This document shows, piece after piece, positions 14,705-19,817 of a DNA stretch of 19,817 nucleotides. The position numbers were made by a program, and so were the translations under genes. The notes beneath the pieces are model-generated. The model did no database searches. It was not told where the DNA came from and was given only the letters and a program-made list of their open reading frames with translations. Each line of letters starts with the position of its first letter. The stretch's first letter is position 1. Source of the DNA: Treponema sp. UBA1747 (GTDB lineage Bacteria; Spirochaetota; Spirochaetia; Treponematales; Treponemataceae); the NCBI GenBank assembly GCA_002315375.1, contig DCHR01000047.1, positions 1 through 19,817 of the forward strand, given 5' to 3'.

Positions 14705-14810
14705 GGCTTGCGGCCGGTAAAACCGGCCGCCGGCACTTCCGGGCGCCCCTACGGTTGGTCCTCCACTGCCGTTTCGGACCCGCTTTGCGGCCCTCCAGCG
14801 CCTAAGCCGT
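14705..14810. repeat. GC-rich intergenic island upstream of hsp20
   Basis: This is a very GC-rich stretch in the 326-nt gap. It starts with a perfect inverted repeat: GCGGCCGGT (14710-14718) and its complement (14722-14730) around AAA. The rest (14731-14808) has short G/C blocks and ends AAGCCG. The 62-codon frame over it has no recognisable features. Its position upstream of a sigma-54 promoter means the palindrome could also be an enhancer site. Confidence 0.6.
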
Positions 14811-14824
14811 TAAAAATCAAAACT

Positions 14825-14840
14825 TGGCACGAAACTTGCT
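14825..14840 (+). promoter_or_regulatory. Sigma-54 promoter of hsp20
   Basis: TTGGCACGAAACTTGCT matches the TGGCAC-N5-TTGCW consensus perfectly, with GG (14826-14827) and GC (14838-14839) exactly 10 bases apart. The start site would be near 14850. No comparable sigma-70 promoter with correct spacing is seen. Sigma-54 requires an AAA+ activator, whose site should lie upstream, possibly in the GC-rich island. Confidence 0.85.
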
Positions 14841-14850
14841 ATATATTAAG

Positions 14851-14866
14851 TGTAACGTAAGTTACA
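14851..14866. promoter_or_regulatory. Palindrome at the predicted hsp20 transcription start
   Basis: TGTAAC-GTAA-GTTACA is a 6-bp inverted repeat with a 4-nt centre, immediately downstream of the sigma-54 promoter. It could be an operator or the first hairpin of the mRNA. Confidence 0.5.
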
Positions 14867-14886
14867 TAAATTAAAACTTAAATAGC

Positions 14887-14936
14887 GTCGGCTTTGCTTG
14901 AGATAAAAAGGATGTCTTGAGACAGCCGGCAGGGAG
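14887..14936 (+). promoter_or_regulatory. Possible thermosensor-like leader hairpin of hsp20
   Basis: GTCGGCT (14887-14893) can pair with AGCCGGC (14924-14930, one G-U pair), placing the base of a hairpin directly against the ribosome binding site AGGGAG (14931-14936). Small heat-shock genes often use such RNA thermometers. The Shine-Dalgarno bases themselves are not clearly paired, so this is tentative. Confidence 0.25.
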
Positions 14937-14942
14937 AATAAC

Positions 14943-15371
14943 ATGAACGAACTTTCAATTTTTGACTCACTTTTTGATGATGTACTGGGTGCTGTAAATC
15001 AGGCTTCTTACCGCACAAATTATGTTTCGCCACGCGTTGATGTAAAATCTGACGCTGCCGGATATGTATTGGAAATGGAACTTCCAGGACGCTCAGAAAA
15101 CGATGTAAACATCGAACTGGACCACAATACACTTACAATTTCTTCAAAAGAAACAACTGCAAAAGAAGAAAAGAAAGAAGCTAAAGAAGAAGCAAAAATC
15201 AACTGGATTATCCGTGAACGCCGCACTTCTCAGTTCAAGCGTTCCTTCACACTTCCGGATGATGTAAATGGTGAAGCAATTTCAGCAACTTTCAAGAACG
15301 GCGTTCTTACACTGAACATGCCTCGCCAGGAAATTCCGGCACCAAAAAAGATTATGATTTGTGCTGCATAA
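14943..15371 (+). CDS. Hsp20/alpha-crystallin small heat-shock protein
   Basis: This 142-residue small heat-shock protein is an ATP-independent holdase that keeps unfolding proteins soluble. A short N-terminal arm (1-27, SIFDSLFDDVLG) precedes the alpha-crystallin domain (about 28-128). Hallmarks are YVLEMELPGRSENDVNIEL, LTISSKE and FKNGVLTLNMPR. The C-terminal I-x-I motif is KKIMI (135-139), used for oligomer assembly. A Lys/Glu-rich segment (71-86, TTAKEEKKEAKEEAKI) lengthens the loop before INWIIRERR. The ribosome binding site AGGGAG fixes the start. The gene stands alone between a sigma-54 promoter and a strong terminator, so it is a single-gene unit under activator control. Confidence 0.96.
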   Translation: MNELSIFDSLFDDVLGAVNQASYRTNYVSPRVDVKSDAAGYVLEMELPGRSENDVNIELDHNTLTISSKETTAKEEKKEAKEEAKINWIIRERRTSQFKRSFTLPDDVNGEAISATFKNGVLTLNMPRQEIPAPKKIMICAA

Positions 15372-15405
15372 ACAGAAAATAATTCTTAAAAATAAACATG
15401 TGCTT

Positions 15406-15449
15406 AAGGCAGCGCATCCGAAGATCTCCCGGATGCGCTGCCTTTTTTT
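15406..15449 (+). terminator. Rho-independent terminator of hsp20
   Basis: A perfect 15-bp stem (AAGGCAGCGCATCCG at 15406-15420 with its complement at 15430-15444), a 9-nt loop and a run of seven T (15443-15449) lie 35 nt past the stop codon. Confidence 0.95.
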
Positions 15450-15450
15450 A

Positions 15451-15556
15451 GCCCCGGCTCGGAGGGCGCCGAAGGCGAAGCCGCCAGGCTTCGGAGCGAC
15501 AGCGGAGCCCGGAGTGACGGGACAGCCTGCCACTTTGTGGCAGGCGCAGCTCCTGA
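15451..15556. repeat. GC-rich intergenic island with perfect hairpins
   Basis: About 105 nt of G/C-rich DNA between hsp20 and the 141-residue gene. It holds CCGAAG (15469-15474) facing CTTCGG (15489-15494), and a 9-bp perfect hairpin with arms GCCTGCCAC (15525-15533) and GTGGCAGGC (15537-15545) around TTT. Blocks such as GCGGAGCCCGGAGTGACGGG resemble the islands at 2611-2636 and 6680-6720. Confidence 0.7.
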
Positions 15557-15559
15557 AAA

Positions 15560-15985
15560 TTATTCGTCTTCGTAAACCCGAAGAACATCCATGCTTTTAC
15601 GTTCAGTTCGCTTTTTGTCTGTACATTTTGCGGGTTTTCCAGCTTTTTTGCTGCTTTTGTCTTGCAAATCTCCATTTGTAAAAAGAGCCTGGCTTTTTTC
15701 ATGACGCTGCCGGCGCTGTTTATTTTCCAGGGGGATTTCTTTGGGATTTTCGGAACGTTCGATAAGCAGGTCATTTGCGCTGGTGACTGTTACTGCAAAC
15801 ACGCGACCCTGTTCCGCACTGGCATCCAGCGCAGGCATCAGGTCTGCAAGGGCGATGACGGCTTTTTTCTTCCCGTCGATTTTTGCAGTTTCCCTGAGTT
15901 TTTTTGCAAGAACTGTGTCGGTAAATTTTGATTTATCGCCCATTGCTTCCAGGGCTTTGAATATTTCAGTTTGGATTGGTGTCAT
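15560..15985 (-). CDS. Hypothetical protein, basic C-terminal tail
   Basis: This is a 141-residue protein I do not recognise. The N-terminal part (MTPIQTEIFKALEAMGDKSKFTDTVLAKKLRETAKI) could form a small helical or winged-helix-like domain. Residues 39-75 (KKKAVIALADLMPALDASAEQGRVFAVTVTSANDLLIER) look alpha/beta. From about residue 84 the sequence is highly charged and low in complexity (KQRRQRHEKS, then KKAGKPAK and KKRTERK), with an acidic end YEDE, as in nucleic-acid-binding tails. It has no signal peptide or membrane segment. The ATG has no Shine-Dalgarno sequence but an extended -10 box 6 nt upstream. A terminator separates it from the acyl-CoA synthetase gene, so it forms its own unit. 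The coding call rests on length, position and codon use. Confidence 0.65.
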   Translation of the reverse strand: MTPIQTEIFKALEAMGDKSKFTDTVLAKKLRETAKIDGKKKAVIALADLMPALDASAEQGRVFAVTVTSANDLLIERSENPKEIPLENKQRRQRHEKSQALFTNGDLQDKSSKKAGKPAKCTDKKRTERKSMDVLRVYEDE

Positions 15986-16000
15986 GCAGGAAGTATATCA
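15986..16000 (-). promoter_or_regulatory. Candidate leaderless extended -10 promoter of the hypothetical gene
   Basis: On the minus strand TGATATACT (extended -10; hexamer TATACT at 15997-15992) is followed by six bases, TCCTGC, and the ATG at 15985. No Shine-Dalgarno sequence is present. Confidence 0.55.
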
Positions 16001-16017
16001 CATTTATTGTTTTGACT

Positions 16018-16075
16018 CTCGGGCGCAAACCCGCCGGGCGGAAAACCGAGGAACTCGGTGCACTCCTCAGAATTG
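16018..16075. other. Small GC-rich stretch between the hypothetical gene and the acyl-CoA synthetase terminator
   Basis: Short, less typical island with CCGAG-GAA-CTCGG (a 5-bp hairpin with a 3-nt loop) and CCCGCCGGGCGG. It may be a degenerate relative of the larger GC-rich islands. Confidence 0.4.
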
Positions 16076-16084
16076 ATTGTGGAC

Positions 16085-16123
16085 AAAAAAAATCCTCTGC
16101 GATTTTTTCACAGAGGATTTTTT
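16085..16123 (-). terminator. Terminator of the acyl-CoA synthetase gene (bidirectional in form)
   Basis: A 13-bp stem (AAAAAATCCTCTG, 16087-16099, with its complement 16111-16123) has A/T runs on both sides. On the minus strand the hairpin ends in eight T, 25 nt after the gene's stop. Confidence 0.9.
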
Positions 16124-16147
16124 GGTTCAATTTATATTTTGAATTGT

Positions 16148-18079
16148 TTAGTTTTCTTCTACGAACATGCTTGCAATTTCGTTCTTGTAAAGTTCGTTCA
16201 GACGGAAACGCATGATTTCCTGTTTTGCAGAAAGTTCAACACCAACTTCGAATTCCTTTGTAATCAGAACGAATTTGTTTACGCGTTCGAACATCTTGAA
16301 GCCTGTTTTTGAATTGATAAGGTTCTGGATTTCGTTGTCGTAAAGTTTCTGGATTTCTTCACTCTTAAGCAGGTTTTCGTAAGTATCAAACTGAAGTCCG
16401 TTTTCGGCAGCAAAACCTTTAACTTCTTCTGAATCAACCAGAATAAGTGCACCAAGGTAACGTTTGTCCTGACCAACAACAACTGCCTGTTTGATGTAGC
16501 GTGATTCTGAAAGCTTCATTTCGATTGGCAGAGGTTCAATGTTTTCACCACCGCGAAGAACGATTGTATCCTTGATGCGACCTTTAATCTGAATCTCATC
16601 ATGGATTGTCATAACAGCCAGGTCACCTGTGTTGAGCCATCCGTCAACTGTCATTGTTTTTGCTGTAAGTTCAGGCTGCTTGTAATAGCCCTTCATTACA
16701 GTTTCACCTTTAACCTGAAGGATACCTTCTTTACCGCGTGGAAGAACGTAACCGTCCATATCAACAACGCGAACTTTTACTCCGCGGATTGCAGAACCAA
16801 TTGTTCTGAATACAGGAGAAGCGATAGGGCGAACTGCAACAACAGGAGCAGTTTCTGTAAGGCCGTATCCTTCTACAACTTTGATTCCGATAGCCCAGAA
16901 GAATTCGTCAATACGTTTAGGGAAGGCACCGCCGCCGGCAATACCTGAACGGAAACCTGTTCCCAAAAGAGCCTTGAGCTTGCGCAGAACCAGCAGGTCT
17001 CCCAGCCAGTAAAGAGGCCACATGAGAATCCATGGAATAAAGAAAATGAACCACCACAATACTTTCTTCTGAGAAGTGAAGCAGGCATTCTGTCCGAACA
17101 TTTTGCGCTGCATTCTTTTGTGGATGATTGCTACGTTTACGAAGAAATTGAAAAGCTTGTTAACGATGCCGCCGGCTTTACGCATTTTCTTTGTAATACC
17201 GTCGTAGATTGCTTCGAAAACACGTGGAACAGCTGGAATCAGCTGAGGGTTTAGTTTTTTGAAGTCAGCCAGAAGAATCGATCCAACTGGTTTTGAATAA
17301 CTGATTGTTCCACCCTGAATAGAAATAACGTATTCACATTCGCGTTCAAAAACATGCCATACAGGAAGAACGTTCAGGGCAACTTCGCCAGGGTTCAGGT
17401 AAATGCGTTCCTGAAGTTCATCAAGCTGAACCAGGAAGTTGTGGTGAGTAAGCATTACTCCTTTTGGAGTGCCGGTTGTTCCTGAAGTAAAGATAATTGT
17501 TGCAAGATCGTCGCCCTGACCTTTTTCAACTTCAGCTTCAACTGTTCCCGGATGATCAGCACGGTATTTTTTACCTTCTTTGATTACTTCAGAGAAATAT
17601 GTAAGTTCAACACCTGAATTTTTGCAGTTTTCTTTTACATCATCTTTTACCAGGTCTTCAAAACAAATGATTGTTTTTACTGAAGGAAGCTTGTCCTTGA
17701 TAGAGATGATTTTTCCAACCTGAGAACTGTTTTCTGCAATTACAACTTCAGATTCTGTGATTGAAAGAATTTTTTCCAGGTCACTGAGTGTGGCATCACA
17801 TCCGCGTGGAACATCAATGGCACCAATTCCCATAAGACCGATGTCAGCCTGAAGCCATTCAGGACGGTTGTCAGAAATGAGGCCGATTTTGTCTTCTCGT
17901 TTAACACCCATATTTAAAAGGCCGGCGCCGAAGTCCAGTGCAATCTGCCACATGTCACGGTAAAGAATAGGTTCAAAATCGCCGTTTGGAAGGCGTTTGT
18001 TCTGTGAGTTGTATTCAGCATAGTCTACAGCGGCTTTCTGAAACATTTTTGGAATAGTAAACTCGGGAGCAAAATCCAT
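16148..18079 (-). CDS. Long-chain acyl-CoA synthetase (AMP-dependent synthetase/ligase)
   Basis: This 643-residue ANL-superfamily enzyme is expected to activate fatty acids to acyl-CoA through acyl-AMP. Core motifs are TIIFTSGTTGTPKGVMLTHH (A3, about 194-213), LPVWHVFERE (A4), VVEGYGLTETAPVVAVRP (A5, 401-418), WLNTGDLAV (A7, 481-489) and IKGRIKDTIVLRGGENIEP (A8, 498-516). A hydrophobic segment (about 339-368) may sit in or on the inner membrane, as in related enzymes. In the last motif the sequence is ELSAKQEIMRFR (615-626); by eye the usual A10 catalytic Lys position is Glu, with a Lys two residues earlier. A strong GGAGG precedes the start. The TetR gene is divergent, and its likely sites overlap this promoter. 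Confidence 0.93.
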   Translation of the reverse strand: MDFAPEFTIPKMFQKAAVDYAEYNSQNKRLPNGDFEPILYRDMWQIALDFGAGLLNMGVKREDKIGLISDNRPEWLQADIGLMGIGAIDVPRGCDATLSDLEKILSITESEVVIAENSSQVGKIISIKDKLPSVKTIICFEDLVKDDVKENCKNSGVELTYFSEVIKEGKKYRADHPGTVEAEVEKGQGDDLATIIFTSGTTGTPKGVMLTHHNFLVQLDELQERIYLNPGEVALNVLPVWHVFERECEYVISIQGGTISYSKPVGSILLADFKKLNPQLIPAVPRVFEAIYDGITKKMRKAGGIVNKLFNFFVNVAIIHKRMQRKMFGQNACFTSQKKVLWWFIFFIPWILMWPLYWLGDLLVLRKLKALLGTGFRSGIAGGGAFPKRIDEFFWAIGIKVVEGYGLTETAPVVAVRPIASPVFRTIGSAIRGVKVRVVDMDGYVLPRGKEGILQVKGETVMKGYYKQPELTAKTMTVDGWLNTGDLAVMTIHDEIQIKGRIKDTIVLRGGENIEPLPIEMKLSESRYIKQAVVVGQDKRYLGALILVDSEEVKGFAAENGLQFDTYENLLKSEEIQKLYDNEIQNLINSKTGFKMFERVNKFVLITKEFEVGVELSAKQEIMRFRLNELYKNEIASMFVEEN

Positions 18080-18138
18080 GATATCCTCCGAAAAAATTAC
18101 ATAATTAAAATGACACTTTTAGAAAATTTGTCATAATA

Positions 18139-18167
18139 AGTATACCGCAGGTATTGTAGGTTGTCTA
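18139..18167 (-). promoter_or_regulatory. Promoter of the acyl-CoA synthetase gene
   Basis: On the minus strand TAGACA (18167-18162), 17 bases and TATACT (18144-18139) form a good sigma-70 promoter, giving a leader of about 50 nt before the GGAGG-preceded ATG at 18079. Confidence 0.7.
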
Positions 18168-18170
18168 CCT
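18142..18170. promoter_or_regulatory. Candidate TetR operators over the acyl-CoA synthetase promoter
   Basis: ATACC-GCA-GGTAT (18142-18154) overlaps the -10 and spacer. AGGT-N5-ACCT (18158-18170) overlaps the -35. Further GGTA/TACC half-sites follow at 18188, 18218 and 18239 towards the TetR gene. Confidence 0.6.
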
Positions 18171-18219
18171 TAAAAAGGAAAGTCAAAGGTAATGTGTTAT
18201 GTAAGCTTAAATTAAACGG

Positions 18220-18254
18220 TAAACAAAGTAAAATAAACTACCGATAATTAGTTT
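18220..18254 (+). promoter_or_regulatory. Candidate leaderless promoter of the TetR gene
   Basis: TAAACA (18220-18225), 17 bases and GATAAT (18243-18248), which ends 6 nt before the ATG at 18255. A GGTA (18218-18221) and a TACC (18239-18242) flank the spacer, so self-repression is likely. No Shine-Dalgarno sequence is seen. Confidence 0.6.
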
Positions 18255-18938
18255 ATGAGTAAAAAACAGATCACACAGGAAAAAATAATTCAGTCTTTTC
18301 TTTCTTCGGCTGCTGAAAAGGGTGCCGGTGCAACTTCGCTTTCTGATATTTCGGACATGCTGGAAATCAAAAAGGCTTCCCTGTATAACCATTTTGCTTC
18401 CCGCGACGATATGTACAATGCGACTCTGGAATATTGCAGTGCAGAAATCCTGAATTCTACTTTTATGCCTGTTGAGATTGTTGAGTCTGCTGCAACCGGT
18501 AAAAATGCTTCAAAGGGGACAGCTCTCTCATATTTCAAAAAAGCTGTAACTCAGTATTTCAAGCTTTTTGAATGTGATCCTTTTTACAAAATGTACGTGT
18601 TCATTCACTCAGAACAGTATTTCAACCGGAAGGCTCTGGATATTGTTCAGGCCGATTATAAACGTCTTTCTGACCAGCTTCGTGACGCATTGAAGGTCTT
18701 CAAAAAAGCCGGAAAATGTGACTTTGAGGATAAGGAGCTGAAGGATATTTGCAGTTATCTGGTGTCTGTAATCACCAATCAACTGGACTTATACATAGCC
18801 AGAAAGCAGGAAATAATTCGTCAGAATCCTGATACCGGAGTTGGAAGTTTGTTCGCTTTGCCGACAGATGAGGCCCAACTTGAAGCAAATCTGCATATAT
18901 TTGAATCCTCCTTAAAGAAAATAGTGGTTTTTCCTTAA
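18255..18938 (+). CDS. TetR/AcrR family transcriptional regulator
   Basis: This 227-residue protein has an N-terminal HTH typical of TetR: KIIQSFLSSAAEKGAGATSLSDISDMLEIKKASLYNHFASRDDMYNATLEY (about 10-60), with the recognition helix in KKASLYNHF. The rest (about 65-227) is an all-helical ligand domain with aromatic stretches (FKLFECDPFYKMYVFIHSEQYF) that I cannot assign to a subfamily. It is divergent from the acyl-CoA synthetase across 175 nt that carry several TACC/GGTA sites on both promoters. A fatty-acid or acyl-CoA-responsive repressor of the FadR kind is therefore the simplest inference. The ATG has no Shine-Dalgarno sequence. The DNA after the stop shows no clear terminator before the next promoter. 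Confidence 0.92.
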   Translation: MSKKQITQEKIIQSFLSSAAEKGAGATSLSDISDMLEIKKASLYNHFASRDDMYNATLEYCSAEILNSTFMPVEIVESAATGKNASKGTALSYFKKAVTQYFKLFECDPFYKMYVFIHSEQYFNRKALDIVQADYKRLSDQLRDALKVFKKAGKCDFEDKELKDICSYLVSVITNQLDLYIARKQEIIRQNPDTGVGSLFALPTDEAQLEANLHIFESSLKKIVVFP

Positions 18939-18956
18939 ATTTTTGGTGTTTTTTCG

Positions 18957-18984
18957 TTGACAAATTAGATTTTTGAGTTATCTT
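18957..18984 (+). promoter_or_regulatory. Promoter of the solute-binding protein gene
   Basis: TTGACA (18957-18962), 16 bases and TATCTT (18979-18984). The start site near 18991 would fall inside the palindromic operator, leaving a leader of about 67 nt before the ATG at 19058. Confidence 0.65.
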
Positions 18985-18988
18985 ATTA

Positions 18989-19016
18989 ACTACAACGTTG
19001 TAGTATCTCCAACGTT
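18989..19016. promoter_or_regulatory. LacI-type operator at the start site of the solute-binding protein gene
   Basis: ACTACAACGTTGTAGT (18989-19004) is a perfect 16-bp palindrome with the central CG common in LacI/GalR-family operators. A second AACGTT core lies at 19011-19016, its centre 17 bp further on. A roadblock or RNA-polymerase-exclusion role is likely from position. Confidence 0.7.
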
Positions 19017-19057
19017 TTCGTATTTTAAAAAACATACAACAATTACAGGAGGATTGT

Positions 19058-19817
19058 ATGAAAAAGTTAATCGCAGCTGCACTGGCTGTTGCAACACTTT
19101 CTTCACTGGCATTTGCTGCACCAAAAAACCTTAAAGGTAAAAAAGCAAACGCAGGAAAAGTATTCAATGTTTATGTATGGAATGATGAATTCCCATCACG
19201 CTTCAAGGATTATTTTGAAGCAAAAGGTAAAGTACCTGCAGGTGTTACTGTAAACTTTGTTCAGACACCAAACGCTGACAATGCTTACCAGAACAAACTG
19301 GACGAAGTTCTTCTCGCACAGGAAAAAGCAAAGGGTGACAAACTCGTTGATATGTTCCTCGTAGAAGCTGACTACGCTCTTAAATATGTTGATACAGTTT
19401 ACACAATGGATGTAAAGAAAGACATCGGGCTCACAGACGCTGATCTTTCAAAACAGTACAAATACACAAAAGACATCATGACTGACTCAAAAGGAAACCT
19501 GAAAGGTGTTTCTTGGCAGGCATGTCCAGGTGGATTCGTATACCGCCGTTCTTACGCTATCGATGTTCTCGGAACAGACGATCCAGTAAAAGTTGGTGAA
19601 GCACTTGCTAACTGGGACAAATTCGACGATGTTGCTGCTAAAGCAAAAGCAAAGGGATACTACATGCTCTCTGGTTTCGACGATGCATTCCGCGTATTCT
19701 CTGACAATGCTAAATCACCTTGGGTAAAAGGTAACAAAATCGTAATTGATCCACAGATCGAACGCTGGATCAAAATGACAAAAGAATACACAGACAAAGG
19801 ATACAACAACAAAGCTA
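19058..19817 (+). CDS. ABC transporter extracellular (sugar-type) solute-binding protein, partial (3' end outside window)
   Basis: The first 253 residues are visible. A clear signal peptide (1-20, MKKLIAAALAVATLSSLAFA) has a type-I cleavage site after AFA and no lipobox cysteine, so the mature protein should be free in the periplasm. The mature part begins with VYVWNDEFPSRFKDYFEAK and has FLVEADYALKYVD, GVSWQACPGGFVYRRSYAIDVLG and WDKFDDVAAKAKAKGYYML. This is the pattern of family 1 (MalE-like) carbohydrate-binding components. The sugar cannot be read from the sequence. AGGAGG ahead of the ATG is a strong ribosome binding site. Codons are strongly biased and A-rich, as in a highly expressed gene. 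The permease genes, if present, lie to the right of the window. Confidence 0.88.
   Translation, partial: MKKLIAAALAVATLSSLAFAAPKNLKGKKANAGKVFNVYVWNDEFPSRFKDYFEAKGKVPAGVTVNFVQTPNADNAYQNKLDEVLLAQEKAKGDKLVDMFLVEADYALKYVDTVYTMDVKKDIGLTDADLSKQYKYTKDIMTDSKGNLKGVSWQACPGGFVYRRSYAIDVLGTDDPVKVGEALANWDKFDDVAAKAKAKGYYMLSGFDDAFRVFSDNAKSPWVKGNKIVIDPQIERWIKMTKEYTDKGYNNKA

Noticed and set aside
14617..14805. 62-codon plus-strand frame after the XRE gene
   Set aside because: It runs straight through the terminator and the GC-rich island, has no Shine-Dalgarno sequence and a repeat-like composition.
2598..15556. CRISPR array or tandem phage repeats
   Set aside because: The GC-rich repeats are kilobases apart, unequal in sequence, and have no regular spacers or cas-like genes nearby.
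15361..15681. 106-codon plus-strand frame after hsp20
   Set aside because: It spans the hsp20 terminator and a GC-rich island and ends antisense to another gene; no start signal is present.

Overview
The window looks like chromosomal DNA of a spirochaete, most likely a host-associated or rumen-type Treponema. This rests on the moderately AT-rich genes, ThyX as thymidylate synthase, a regulator with two cyclic-nucleotide domains, a very large Asn/Gly-rich surface protein, and the gene mix as a whole. No rRNA, tRNA, CRISPR array or intact insertion sequence was seen.

Layout. (1) 1-1850: the C-terminal part of a large exported or surface protein entering from the left, followed by a flavin-reductase-like protein. 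(2) 2439-2732: a gap filled by a long imperfect inverted repeat with a GC-rich core. (3) 2733-5596: a co-directional set of EamA transporter, threonine aldolase and a DUF5718/FAH-like protein. (4) 5580-10598: a minus-strand block with DUF456 membrane protein, YbaK-type deacylase, RecR, YbaB, ThyX, a DUF308 membrane protein and a dual-CNB Crp-type regulator. (5) 10678-13554: a PHP phosphoesterase and a B12-binding radical SAM protein. (6) 13555-14616: a structured leader, then a DUF2975 membrane protein and a small XRE regulator. (7) 14617-15449: a GC-rich island and an hsp20 gene behind an excellent sigma-54 promoter. (8) 15560-18079: a small unknown protein and a long-chain acyl-CoA synthetase, both on the minus strand. 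(9) 18255 to the end: a divergent TetR regulator and the start of an ABC sugar-type solute-binding protein.

The genes are mostly ordinary. The regulatory DNA is the interesting part. Six genes (EamA, DUF456, YbaK, PHP, the 141-residue unknown, TetR) lack a Shine-Dalgarno sequence and have a -10-like hexamer ending 6 or 7 nt before the ATG, as expected of leaderless mRNAs. The other transcription-unit starts carry clear ribosome binding sites. GC-rich intergenic islands share short perfect hairpins with 3-nt loops and look like one dispersed repeat family. A second short motif, near ACAAAAGGGACAGGGATAA, occurs in the radical SAM reading frame and again inside a terminator.

Functional links that can be inferred: TetR probably controls the acyl-CoA synthetase through TACC/GGTA sites covering its promoter. 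A LacI-type palindrome at the start site of the solute-binding protein gene suggests sugar-responsive repression. YbaB and RecR belong to the usual recombination gene cluster, although a terminator separates them here.
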